64,000 nt of DNA from an uncultured Flavobacteriaceae bacterium (GTDB lineage: Bacteria > Bacteroidota > Bacteroidia > Flavobacteriales > Flavobacteriaceae), in NCBI GenBank assembly GCA_947502635.1, contig CANNAN010000008.1, forward strand, positions 186,001-250,000, read 5' to 3'. Shown here in pieces: positions 1 through 8,904 of this stretch; positions within the stretch are counted from its first letter, which is position 1; each line of letters begins with the position of its first letter. The notes under the pieces were generated by a model. The model saw only the letters and a list, made by a program, of their open reading frames with translations. It was not told the origin of the DNA and searched no databases. The position numbers and the translations under genes were made by a program.

Positions 1-2
1 TA

Positions 3-1244
3 CTAGGCCTGAATTTACCAGAAAGCCAAGATTTATTTGCAAGAACAGTCTTTAAAATCATATTCGATTTCTCATTAAATACCGATGGAAAGAATGAACA
101 GGTAGAGCGTGTGGCAATCTTACCTTTAAATAGCATTGATGAAGTCACTCGCTTACCAGGTGAAGAAATTAGTGCATTTGGAGGCTTTGCATCTAAGAAA
201 GCAAGGGAATATGCCTTTCATTATGGAAGACTTAGTACGCTGAATTCATTGTCTAAGAAACCAAAAAGCGAAGATGATAAAGATGATTATGGTTTCAGGA
301 AAAAAGTTGGCAAGGATGGGCATAAGCACCCTTTTATACATATTAAGAATAAAAATGCATTAGAAAAAGGTTTAGTAAATAACATAAATGATATTAAATT
401 TTTTGACTCTCTTGTAGACTATGAAAATGATATACGTTTAAAGTTAGTAAAGCTAGGATTAAAAAGAATTGCAGTATTAGGTAGAGGGTTAGTAAGTCGA
501 GCAGGCCTTTTTAAGACGGCTTTTTATATATTATTTACTCTCCTCTGTCGTATTTTATTTGTTAAGCGAAATTGGTTTCTTCAGTTCATAGCTTATATTT
601 TAAATTGGTTATATGGAAAAAAAATAGAAGTTACTTATCGTAACTTAGATCCAGTAACAATCTCTATAATTAGTGATGAGAAGATCAATTCTAAAATAAA
701 GATTACGACTATAAATGGAGATACTATTCGAATAAAAAAAATTAGAAATGAATTTTTAAATTATTCAGGAAGAAAAGTCTACCAGTATTTATTTCATCTT
801 TATAAAGCGGACTGTACAGAGAAAATGATGTTAGAATTCCAAAATTCGCAAGTAGATTCTAACGTGGAATATTTTAATAACTTAAAGACTATCATGGGGT
901 TAGATAAAATAAATAAAGCGATTCTAACTTTTGAAGACAAGGTTAGATTGCCTATAGGAATTGATCGAAATATAGAAACAGACGTGTATGATGAAACCAT
1001 TGAATCAAGCTACAAAAAAATAATTGCTACGATAAAAGTTGGTAAACATGTATTGCCTTCTGTAAATGAAGCTTTGACTGATGATAGTGAGATGCTGTTT
1101 CACTCATTTAAAAATGTTAATTACCACCTCAATCCACTTATTGAGTTTGATTTAAACAACTCTAAAAAAGGATGGTATTTTAAAGAAAATACAGAAGCTT
1201 TATATAAGAAATTTTTAAGACCGAATTCTATGAAAAGTGAGTGA
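3..1244 (+). CDS. C-terminal part of a probable patatin-like protein (partial, enters from the left edge)
   Basis: The reading frame is open from nucleotide 3, so the gene starts upstream of the window and the methionine at 111 is internal. The visible 413 residues contain no catalytic motif. A segment near nt 150-230 reads LPGEEISAFGGF followed by REYAFHYGR. This resembles the conserved stretch after the catalytic domain in large bacterial patatin-like proteins (DUF3376-type), which would be lipid acyl hydrolases. A hydrophobic stretch at about nt 505-610 (FKTAFYILFTLLCRILF) could be a membrane-associated segment. The rest is lysine- and asparagine-rich with no repeat. A terminator-like hairpin follows the stop codon. 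The family assignment rests on one motif region and is tentative. The missing N-terminal part, where a GxSxG lipase motif would lie, would settle it. Confidence 0.45.
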   Translation, partial: LGLNLPESQDLFARTVFKIIFDFSLNTDGKNEQVERVAILPLNSIDEVTRLPGEEISAFGGFASKKAREYAFHYGRLSTLNSLSKKPKSEDDKDDYGFRKKVGKDGHKHPFIHIKNKNALEKGLVNNINDIKFFDSLVDYENDIRLKLVKLGLKRIAVLGRGLVSRAGLFKTAFYILFTLLCRILFVKRNWFLQFIAYILNWLYGKKIEVTYRNLDPVTISIISDEKINSKIKITTINGDTIRIKKIRNEFLNYSGRKVYQYLFHLYKADCTEKMMLEFQNSQVDSNVEYFNNLKTIMGLDKINKAILTFEDKVRLPIGIDRNIETDVYDETIESSYKKIIATIKVGKHVLPSVNEALTDDSEMLFHSFKNVNYHLNPLIEFDLNNSKKGWYFKENTEALYKKFLRPNSMKSE

Positions 1245-1260
1245 ATATATTATGAAAAAT

Positions 1261-1293
1261 ACCTCAATTTTTTTTTAAAGATTAGGTTGAGGT
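1261..1293. terminator. Terminator-like hairpin between convergent genes
   Basis: A 7-bp inverted repeat (ACCTCAA at 1261-1267 and TTGAGGT at 1287-1293) encloses a T-rich loop. It lies just after the stop at 1244 and before the stop of the opposing acetyltransferase gene at 1329, so it could serve both strands. It has no long T tract on its 3' side, so efficiency is uncertain. Confidence 0.5.
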
Positions 1294-1328
1294 GTTTAAG
1301 TGGAGTCGACAGTATATGTAATTTTTGA

Positions 1329-1793
1329 TTAAAGTTTAGATTTCTCTAACGAGAATTTTACTTTTTCTACACCTATAGACGTCATATATTTTCCTTGTAA
1401 CACAAAGCCAAATTTCTCGTATAAAGCAATTGCAGGTTTGTTTGCAAATCCAGTTTCAACAACAACGGACTCTGTATGATGTAATTTTACAGCAAAATCT
1501 AAAAGTTTTTTAGCAATACCTTGTCTAAAATATAAAGGATCAACAATAAGGCTACAGATATCTGTTACATTATTAATTTTATCAATTTCAATAACAGCTG
1601 CTAATTCTGATGCTCTAAAAAAACCATAAAAACTTGTGGTTTTGTCTTGAAAACTATTTGCTGTTCTTTTTAAAGGCGGAAAATTCTGAAAGGATATTTG
1701 AAGTAATTCTGCTTCTACTTGATATGATGCTTGAAAAATACGGTATATCTCTTTAGATATTTCTTCTTTTTCGTGATTGAGTTTTGTTATCAT
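1329..1793 (-). CDS. GNAT-family N-acetyltransferase
   Basis: This 154-residue protein has the GNAT fold signature. Residues about 85-105 read SLIVDPLYFRQGIAKKLL, with the R/Q-x-x-G-x-G/A acetyl-CoA pyrophosphate-binding loop (here RQGIAKK). The C-terminal motif NKPAIALYEKFGF is typical of GNAT motif B. It probably transfers an acetyl group from acetyl-CoA to an amine in the cytoplasm; nothing in the sequence or context identifies the acceptor. The length is normal for the family. It stands alone between a convergent gene and a non-coding stretch and shows no link to the biosynthetic cluster. A TAnnTTTG-type element on the minus strand lies about 75 nt upstream. Confidence 0.85.
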   Translation of the reverse strand: MITKLNHEKEEISKEIYRIFQASYQVEAELLQISFQNFPPLKRTANSFQDKTTSFYGFFRASELAAVIEIDKINNVTDICSLIVDPLYFRQGIAKKLLDFAVKLHHTESVVVETGFANKPAIALYEKFGFVLQGKYMTSIGVEKVKFSLEKSKL

Positions 1794-1829
1794 CTAAGCT
1801 TTAACCTTATTTCTATAAGTACAAGGTGT

Positions 1830-1876
1830 TACATTTGTCATGAATCTTAAAATATTTAAGGTCAATAACAAATGTA
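1830..1876. promoter_or_regulatory. Inverted repeat carrying a minus-strand -7 promoter element
   Basis: TACATTTGT (1830-1838) and ACAAATGTA (1868-1876) form an exact 9-bp inverted repeat with a 29-nt spacer. Read on the minus strand, 1869-1876 is TACATTTG, a perfect match to the Bacteroidota -7 consensus TAnnTTTG. It lies 76 nt upstream of the acetyltransferase start. I see no good TTTG -33 element at the right distance, so promoter activity is uncertain. The rest of 1794-2054 shows nothing else. Confidence 0.35.
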
Positions 1877-2054
1877 TATATAATTAATTAAAATGATTAC
1901 GAACTTTTGGCTATTGCTTACTACATATATAGATTCCAGTCTAATTTTTGAATTAAAGCTAATAGAAAGAAAAGAAGCGGGGTTACCTTTTAGGTTAATC
2001 CATAAATTATAAAGATTAAGATTGGATTTTCTTTGTATAAATTATTAAATAATA

Positions 2055-2756
2055 TTATTCCGTTCTAAATTCAAATATTTGAGATTTAGAAGTATTTTCA
2101 GCCTCATCTTTAGTGATAACCATCCAATAGTAAGCAGTATCTGCTGTTAAAGAAATATCACTGATTGTAATATTTGTGACATCTGCTTGTTGTAATTGAG
2201 TTGGAGGATTTGTTGTATCTAAATAGACGTCATAAGATGTTATATCATTATCTATATCCATACCTTCCCATTCTAGTGTTACGGTTGTGCCAGTAGTTTG
2301 ACTGTTACGTGGATTTATCGCTTCTGCGGGGAAAGGAGCATAATTTGTTATGCCTTCACCAGCGTTGTAAAAATGCCATTTTTCACTAGTTGCAGTTTCA
2401 GATGTGCTGTTTGATTTGGAAACCACATACCATGAATAAGGAGTATTTCTCAAGAGTATTATCGTTGTATTCGTATTGCTGGTAACACTCTCTTGGGTAG
2501 TATTACTAATTAAATTTTCTAATACTACGGTATAACTTGTTGCATTATTAGCATTAGACCATTCAAAAGTCACTCTGCTTTCAGTTTCAGAAACAACATT
2601 CCCTTGATTACACTCTTCATTTTTTAGAGGAGATGCTAAACTCGCAACTTCAGGAGGAAGCACTTCTTTACTTTCAGAAGAATCACTACCACCGCAATTA
2701 AACAGGGTAAACGTGGCTACAAATAAAATGCTTTTATATAAATAATCTCTTAACAT
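2055..2756 (-). CDS. Secreted lipoprotein with two fibronectin III-like domains
   Basis: This 233-residue protein starts with a hydrophobic segment ending in the lipobox LFNC (Cys21), followed by GGSDSSES. That predicts a lipoprotein. The downstream G/S/D/E-rich sequence resembles the lipoprotein export signal that sends Bacteroidota lipoproteins to the cell surface. The mature part contains two beta-sandwich repeats (about residues 55-130 and 140-233). Each has the 'VTFEW/VTLEW ... SYTV/SYDVYLD ... YSWYV/YYWMV' pattern of fibronectin type III or bacterial Ig-like domains. There is no catalytic motif. The gene lies 12 bp downstream of the GH86-like enzyme in the same direction, so the two are probably co-transcribed. 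A glycan-binding or scaffold role at the cell surface is an inference from this pairing. Confidence 0.75.
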   Translation of the reverse strand: MLRDYLYKSILFVATFTLFNCGGSDSSESKEVLPPEVASLASPLKNEECNQGNVVSETESRVTFEWSNANNATSYTVVLENLISNTTQESVTSNTNTTIILLRNTPYSWYVVSKSNSTSETATSEKWHFYNAGEGITNYAPFPAEAINPRNSQTTGTTVTLEWEGMDIDNDITSYDVYLDTTNPPTQLQQADVTNITISDISLTADTAYYWMVITKDEAENTSKSQIFEFRTE

Positions 2757-2768
2757 ACTTTTTATTTT

Positions 2769-5417
2769 TTATTTTGAAATTTTTATTGCTTTTATATTTT
2801 TCGATGCGGTTTTGGTTTCCACAGAAATGATGTATATGCCTTCTTTTAAGAAGCTTGTATTTAAATTAGTTTTATGATCTGTTGTATTATAAGTTTTATC
2901 ATAAACTAAAACACCTAAAGCATTATATATTCTTAGGGTTGCAGATTCTTCTAAACCTAAATCTACGGTTAAATCACTTGTAAACGGATTTGGATAAGTA
3001 ACTATTTCATTAAAGAAAAGCTTGTCTTCGAATTTACCTTGACATTCTTTTTCACCTTTTATTTTAATGCTATTATTTCCTGTTTTTAAATAGAGTTCTA
3101 TAGATGAATCCGAGGTTGTAAATTGTTCACCATTAAAATCAATACGATAACTACTACTACCTGTTAAGTTATATGTTACCGATTTTTTTTCATTATTGAC
3201 CTTACCACTTACTGATAAAGGTTCAACCTGAGGAATATTTATATTAAAACATTGCTCGTAATTCTGCTTTGATGGAATGGTAATACATAATTCATAGTCT
3301 CCAGGAACTAAGTTTTCAAAATTTGTGGTTTGTGTAAAATCTTTTGAAGGGTTAATGCCAGTTAAAGTTGCAACGTAATCCAGATTTTTCAAAGCAGTTA
3401 TGGAAACTTTTCCATTATCCATATTCTGACAACTTTCTCCATGAGTTTGAATTGTAAAGTTATCTTGAGTAATACTAAATTTTTCTTCGCTACGTGTAAT
3501 CATTTTGCTAAAGCCCTGTACTTGTAATGCCATACTACTTACACGACCTCCTGAATCTGGATATGTTAATGTAATCGTATTATTGGCTTGTAATAAATCG
3601 TAAGGAACTTCAATTTCTAAAACACCAAAGAAAATATCTCTTCCCCCTTGGTCATTTCCTCTCCAATTCTCAGGTACTTCTACATTAGATCCATTAATTG
3701 ACAATATAGGTTTTAAAGATTTATTATGATCTCTTCCCATACCCAAACGTAATATAGCTTCTCCAAAAGGACTGCTTACATCGACACTATTAATATTAAA
3801 ACTAATAGCTTGATTAGCATTGATAGGTTTATTGTATGTGGTCGCGAAGTATTTTTTTTCTTCTGAAGCTTCAGAAAAACTTAAAGATTTATCAAATGTA
3901 TATTCTAGAATTATAGTGGCCTGTTTTCCAATATCTATTTTATCTAACGGAGTCGTAACTGTTGTTTCGTCTAAAGCTGGAACACCAGCATTTTCTGCAT
4001 GGAGATGTTTGATTAATATAGACTCAATGTTGGCATCACCCAATCCTTTAACAGTTAAATCTAATGTTCGAGGTTCATGGTGCAGATTATTAATAACAAT
4101 ATAAGCTTTGTTTCCATCGACATAACTATCAACTTGAGTATCTAAATTACTTGATTTAGTATCGACTCTTTTACCGTTGACCTTAGCCCAAAGTTGATAA
4201 AACTTAACCAATTCTGTATATACGAATTCATCACCTGTTTCTCCTTCAAGTTCTTTCTTCTGTCTGAACAAACGATGCGCATATTTGGCATCGGGATGTT
4301 GTCCCTGACTTGTGTTGGGACTCCACCAATTAGCTTGTAGGATCATAAATGGTAACGCTTGATCAATAATGTCTGGGCGCTCTAAAAACTGCATTATCAT
4401 TGAATTAAAAGAACGTAGGTTGGCCCAGTCACGCTCTTTAGTGTATAATTCGCCATCTGTATTTAAACAGCCATATTCAGATAAACAAAAAGGTTTTCGA
4501 TTTCCTAACTTAATAACTTGATAATGTTCTACCATATCTAAAATGGCTTCTACATTACTTCCCGCTCTATATTGCCCCTCATCTTTTTGAATGTTGTCGT
4601 AAAGGTGTATTGAGAAAAAGTCCATGTCTTCACCAGCAATATCTATAAATTGTTTCCAGTTTTGATCCCAATGTGCAAAATCATTAGCTTCGTATGCAGG
4701 ATGTGCTGCACTATATCCACCTATTTTTGCATTGGGGTTAAGCTCTTTAATGCGCTTTGCAACGACTTTATGCATTTCACTTAAATTAGTTTTTGTTGTG
4801 CCTAAGCTATTAGCTTTAACAAAAGGTTCATTCATGACTTCAATATACGTTGGGAGAGGTTGTCCAGTAGCACCACCATTTCCAAAGAAATTTTTAAAAT
4901 AGTGCGCATAAAATTCGGCAAGGGGTTTATAATCGTCTTTAATCATGGTCCATTTTTTTCCATTTGGTCCAATTTCTCTACTGCTGTTAGGATACATGAC
5001 TTCTTGACCTCCCATCATATATCGGGCAATTCTATTTTCATACTTATGTTCGGAAGTATTATTTATATAATTATTTTTTACGCGTAAGCCCTCTTGTTCT
5101 ATATGACTAACACTAGGCCAACCAGATTTGTTTGGATCTTCCTCTGTTTGAGAAAGAAACCAAGGAAGAGATCCGTTATTTCTTCCTAAGTATGCATCAT
5201 TTTCTGTTAAAAATTGTTCTTTAAATTGTTCATTCGGCCATTCGCTATCGTCAACTCCAGCATGAAGTATCATATATTTAGCGCGATCAAATTGAGAGAC
5301 ACCATTAACTGTGTGCTCAATATCAAAATTAATATCTAATGCATCTTGTGATAATGCATTGTTTATCATGATAATGGAGAATAAAAAAAGTAATTTAAAT
5401 TTTAAGTTATTTTTCAT
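2769..5417 (-). CDS. GH86-type beta-agarase / beta-porphyranase with type IX sorting tail
   Basis: This 882-residue secreted enzyme has an N-terminal signal peptide (residues 1-23, ending LSQ). A (beta/alpha)8 catalytic domain follows, starting with the segment FDRAKYMILHAG. EVMNEPF near residue 196 supplies the probable acid/base glutamate, and CLSEYG near residue 315 the probable nucleophile. This motif layout is that of GH86 enzymes, which cleave agarose or porphyran of red-algal walls. Residues about 430-660 look like beta-sandwich accessory domains. The last 80 residues (YPNPFTSDLTVDL to IKAIKISK) form a type A sorting domain for the type IX secretion system. The enzyme is therefore expected outside the cell or on its surface. 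The choice between agarose and porphyran cannot be made from sequence by eye. The start is well placed before a clear signal peptide, and the lipoprotein gene follows 12 bp downstream. Confidence 0.75.
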   Translation of the reverse strand: MKNNLKFKLLFLFSIIMINNALSQDALDINFDIEHTVNGVSQFDRAKYMILHAGVDDSEWPNEQFKEQFLTENDAYLGRNNGSLPWFLSQTEEDPNKSGWPSVSHIEQEGLRVKNNYINNTSEHKYENRIARYMMGGQEVMYPNSSREIGPNGKKWTMIKDDYKPLAEFYAHYFKNFFGNGGATGQPLPTYIEVMNEPFVKANSLGTTKTNLSEMHKVVAKRIKELNPNAKIGGYSAAHPAYEANDFAHWDQNWKQFIDIAGEDMDFFSIHLYDNIQKDEGQYRAGSNVEAILDMVEHYQVIKLGNRKPFCLSEYGCLNTDGELYTKERDWANLRSFNSMIMQFLERPDIIDQALPFMILQANWWSPNTSQGQHPDAKYAHRLFRQKKELEGETGDEFVYTELVKFYQLWAKVNGKRVDTKSSNLDTQVDSYVDGNKAYIVINNLHHEPRTLDLTVKGLGDANIESILIKHLHAENAGVPALDETTVTTPLDKIDIGKQATIILEYTFDKSLSFSEASEEKKYFATTYNKPINANQAISFNINSVDVSSPFGEAILRLGMGRDHNKSLKPILSINGSNVEVPENWRGNDQGGRDIFFGVLEIEVPYDLLQANNTITLTYPDSGGRVSSMALQVQGFSKMITRSEEKFSITQDNFTIQTHGESCQNMDNGKVSITALKNLDYVATLTGINPSKDFTQTTNFENLVPGDYELCITIPSKQNYEQCFNINIPQVEPLSVSGKVNNEKKSVTYNLTGSSSYRIDFNGEQFTTSDSSIELYLKTGNNSIKIKGEKECQGKFEDKLFFNEIVTYPNPFTSDLTVDLGLEESATLRIYNALGVLVYDKTYNTTDHKTNLNTSFLKEGIYIISVETKTASKNIKAIKISK

Positions 5418-6252
5418 TTTTTTTAAAAATAAGTTCTTGTAAATCTTTTTAACATCTAAAATATTTCTAGTCTCTCCTTGCTATTTTCTATAAAGCAGGA
5501 AGAATACCATTATTTTTAAGATGTTTGGGGTAAATACCAGTTTTTGTGTTTTTCAGACATAATGTAGTTATAGTTTAGTTTATAATGAACTAATGCTAAA
5601 TTATTGAAACAATAGAATAAAAAGATGTACATATGGTTTTTTTAAGACAATTTTTGTGTATTTCATGGTCTAATAAAATAGATAGATTCAAGTATTAATT
5701 AGCGTTAATTCTTAGAAAAAAACTACTCACATTATGAATGATTTGTAGTTAAATGAAAATTTAATAGTGTGAATTGTATTAGACTCTACTTGCAGATCTA
5801 TAATTCAGTACATAATAAAATTAAGAAGCAGTCAAAATAATAATAAATGTAAAACTCGGTTTTGTATGTGATGTTCTTTGTGTTAAACAGTTATTCTAAT
5901 TTTAGAGAAAATACTCAGACTAAAATATACGAGTAGTATTTGTTTTGTTGTGAGTAAGTTATGTTAAAAATAAAAAACAACAACTAATAGAAAAATCCAA
6001 ATCGAGTTAAAACTTGCTAATATTTTTTAAATTGTTAATGGCAGATACCTGTTAGGTAATAATAAATGAGAATGGAAATGTAAAGTAATTTAGGTTTAAG
6101 TCGTGAAAAGTAGAATATTTAATAATTCAGAGGACTGAACTTTGCATTTAAAAAAAAGGAACGATTAGCCCCCTCTTTTTTCATTAATATTCCCCCAAAG
6201 CAACCAGAATCGAGATGTAAATTTACTATTTAATGAACAAACTAAACTTACA
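5418..6252. other. 835-bp AT-rich intergenic region between divergent genes
   Basis: This stretch separates the minus-strand GH86-like gene from the plus-strand beta-helix gene and must hold both promoters. I found no reading frame of convincing length or composition, no tRNA, and no clear TTTG-N19-TAnnTTTG promoter. A short cytosine-rich patch lies near 6168-6200, just upstream of the 6253 gene. No inverted repeat stands out. Confidence 0.5.
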
Positions 6253-8592
6253 ATGATGAAAAAAATAACGACTTCAATGATGGTGTTTATGACCATTATT
6301 TTATTCTCAATGACGAGCTTTGGACAGGATGCTCAAATATGGAAAAAGTACATAGGCACGATTTCTGATCCTAATATACCAGTACTCCCAAATTACGGTT
6401 ATGCAGGTTATAAACAAGGGCAAGAAGCGATCCCAGATACGCACAATCTTACGACCTTTAACGTTGCTAATTATGGAGCAGTCGCTAACGACAGTAGTTC
6501 AGATCAGGCCGCTATCCAAGCCGCTATTGATGCCGCTGAAGCCAATGGTGGTGGAATTGTGTTTTTTCCGCCAGGAGAGTTTCTAATAAATACAAACGCT
6601 AGCAGTACGAACAGTATCACGATCACCAAATCTAATATTATTCTTAAAGGTAGTGGGTCAACTCCTGGAGGTACAGTGATTAATATGGTGAATCACATGT
6701 TGCAACCATCTGGGGCCAACCCTTGGGATACCCCACAGATGATACGGTTCATTGGAGGATCTAGCAATACTGGTAGCACCAACATAACCCAAGATCAAAA
6801 CCGAGGAGGCTTCATAATTAAAGTGCAGAATGCGAGTATCTTCCAAAATAAGAAATATCTCAAATTGAAAATGGATAACAATACCGTTGCAAATACCTAC
6901 TTCCTTGAGGGCAAGATACCACGAAGCATCTGGACGAAGGTTATTAATGACGGTGTTGAAGTATCTGAATTTCATGAAATCGTATCTGTCAATACTTCAA
7001 ATAATACCATTACCTTAAAGGATCCCATTCTCGACGACATCGAATCCTCTTGGGGATGGAAAGCTCACACGGTAAATTTAATTGAAAACTGCGGATTTGA
7101 AGACATACATTTCAAGGGCAATTTCAATGATCCTTTTCAACATCATAAGAATTACATCCACGACTATGCTTGGCATGCTGTACTTATGAGGTTTGTAGCC
7201 AATTCTTGGATTCGACGCTCCAAGTTTTCCAACATTTCGATGGCCGCAAAGTTTAATGCCGTTTATGCATCAAATATTATGACCATATTAGTCGAAGGGA
7301 ATGCAGGCCATGGAGTATCTGCTGTAGATGGTGGTTCAACAGGTGTACTTCAAGGTTTAATATGGGACAATACAAATAATGGGCAATGGCACGGGCCAGA
7401 TATGTCAGGACGTACTTGTGGATCAGTCGTTTGGAGAGTTGATACAGCAGGAAGAGGATGGGATCTCCATTCGGCCCAACCCCGTACCAACCTAATAGAT
7501 ATGTATTTAAGTAGCGGTATATCTGGGTCTGGAGGACATTATTCAAATAATCCAAACCATCTATCTGGCTTGACTATCTGGAATCAAGAACGTACAGGGA
7601 GAAATGAAACGAATTATAATTTTTGGAACACCAATTGTGGCAGTAATTACTGTGGTACGACAGTGATCAATCCTATTATAGTTGGTTATCATGGAAGCGC
7701 TACGACTACCTTCAATCAATCCAATATTAAATATGAAGAAAGCAATGGGACAAAAGTGAACCCAGTATCTTTATATGAAGCACAAGTGGAGCACAGACTT
7801 GGGACAAAACCTGCTTGGATAGATGCAGCTATTTCCGAATATGAATCGTTAAAAACAGATTGGTATGATGAGCAAGGCGGAGAAAATGGTGGAGGCAATG
7901 AAACGTTCACGAATATGAGCTTGTCAGGTTGGGGAAGTGAAACATATACAGGAGATAATGGAATTAGTTGGACTGTTAATGGTAAGGGAGTTGACGGATA
8001 TATCAATGCATCCAAAGGCGTATATTTTCAAAAGAATACTACTGGTATTCAGTCAGGTACAATTTCTGGAGGAATAGGCTCATTTTCTGTTAGTTGTAAG
8101 GATTTGTGGGATAATGGAGTAGAGCGTACCTTGGAATTGTTAATTAATGGTAATGTGGTAGATACATTTACCCATACAGGTGCTACCGCATATACCTTTG
8201 CGGTGGACAACATCAATATTTCTGGAGATATAATTATAGCGATCAGGAATGCTTCCATTACAGGAGGAGATCGAACGGTTGCATTTGATGATATTACTTG
8301 GACTGGGTATAATAATTTGTTGGTAATAGATTTCGAAAACAATGTTTTAGAGGAAGAAGTTATTTTATATCCAAACCCAGTTTCGAAAGGATATTTTACT
8401 ATAAACCTTCCGGAATCTGAGCATAATGTTTCAATTAACATTTTTGATACAATGGGTAGGTTGGTTTATAAAACACAAATAGATGAAAATACTTTGAGAA
8501 TTAATTCTGATATATTTACAAGTAAAGGACTCTATTTTTTGAATATACGAAGTGAAAACAAAGATCGAAAATTGAAACTAGTAATTAAGTAG
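6253..8592 (+). CDS. Secreted right-handed beta-helix protein (pectate-lyase-like) with beta-sandwich and type IX sorting tail
   Basis: This 779-residue protein has a signal peptide (residues 1-25, ending SFGQ). The domain after it contains VANYGAVANDSSSDQAAIQ and GGIVFFPPGEFLI, the classic start of the Pectate_lyase_3/GH28-like beta-helix superfamily. The helix and its C-terminal part (to about residue 535) resemble DUF4955-type secreted proteins of marine Bacteroidota. A beta-sandwich, possibly carbohydrate-binding, spans about 555-690. It ends in a sorting domain (YPNPVSKGYFTINL to RKLKLVIK), so export by the type IX system is expected. Catalytic residues cannot be assigned, and it may be a polysaccharide lyase, a hydrolase or a binding protein. 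The beta-helix part looks more GC-rich (about 42-53% in sampled 60-nt blocks) than the sorting tail (about 28%), which suggests separate origins. The first of two adjacent methionines was taken as the start. Confidence 0.7.
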   Translation: MMKKITTSMMVFMTIILFSMTSFGQDAQIWKKYIGTISDPNIPVLPNYGYAGYKQGQEAIPDTHNLTTFNVANYGAVANDSSSDQAAIQAAIDAAEANGGGIVFFPPGEFLINTNASSTNSITITKSNIILKGSGSTPGGTVINMVNHMLQPSGANPWDTPQMIRFIGGSSNTGSTNITQDQNRGGFIIKVQNASIFQNKKYLKLKMDNNTVANTYFLEGKIPRSIWTKVINDGVEVSEFHEIVSVNTSNNTITLKDPILDDIESSWGWKAHTVNLIENCGFEDIHFKGNFNDPFQHHKNYIHDYAWHAVLMRFVANSWIRRSKFSNISMAAKFNAVYASNIMTILVEGNAGHGVSAVDGGSTGVLQGLIWDNTNNGQWHGPDMSGRTCGSVVWRVDTAGRGWDLHSAQPRTNLIDMYLSSGISGSGGHYSNNPNHLSGLTIWNQERTGRNETNYNFWNTNCGSNYCGTTVINPIIVGYHGSATTTFNQSNIKYEESNGTKVNPVSLYEAQVEHRLGTKPAWIDAAISEYESLKTDWYDEQGGENGGGNETFTNMSLSGWGSETYTGDNGISWTVNGKGVDGYINASKGVYFQKNTTGIQSGTISGGIGSFSVSCKDLWDNGVERTLELLINGNVVDTFTHTGATAYTFAVDNINISGDIIIAIRNASITGGDRTVAFDDITWTGYNNLLVIDFENNVLEEEVILYPNPVSKGYFTINLPESEHNVSINIFDTMGRLVYKTQIDENTLRINSDIFTSKGLYFLNIRSENKDRKLKLVIK

Positions 8593-8904
8593 TCTTTAGT
8601 TTTTTAATGTGGCGTTGAAGACAACACCCAGAAATTGACTTTTTAAATGTTTATAAGCCTTCCAAAAGAGGCGATTTTTAGGAGTCACCGAACTGGTCTC
8701 GATTTAACAAACTTTAGTCTTTGGGTTTTTATTTTGAAGTTAAAATACATCAAATCGATATAGGTTTAGCCGCCGAAATAGAAAACCACAACTGTTTTTT
8801 ATTAAAGGTATTGGCTCAATTTCAAAAGGTAGAATCACTGAGATTAATATCGAATTTTTTAAAAGAAGATATAAACCTAACTCTGAAAAGCAAAAAGGTT
8901 AAGA
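8593..8904. other. Spacer between convergent genes, with a weak small reading frame
   Basis: This region marks the junction between the carbohydrate genes and the lipopeptide cluster. A 69-codon frame (8721-8930, plus strand, TTG start) runs across it and overlaps the end of the carbamoyltransferase gene on the other strand. Its protein (starting MGFYFEVKIHQIDIG) matches nothing I recognise, has no good ribosome site, and is probably a remnant or chance frame. No convincing terminator hairpin was seen. Confidence 0.35.

Noticed and set aside
1990-2054. A terminator hairpin after the lipoprotein gene.
   Set aside because: Only 5-bp stems (AATCC/GGATT and similar) can be formed, and they are not clearly better than chance in AT-rich sequence.
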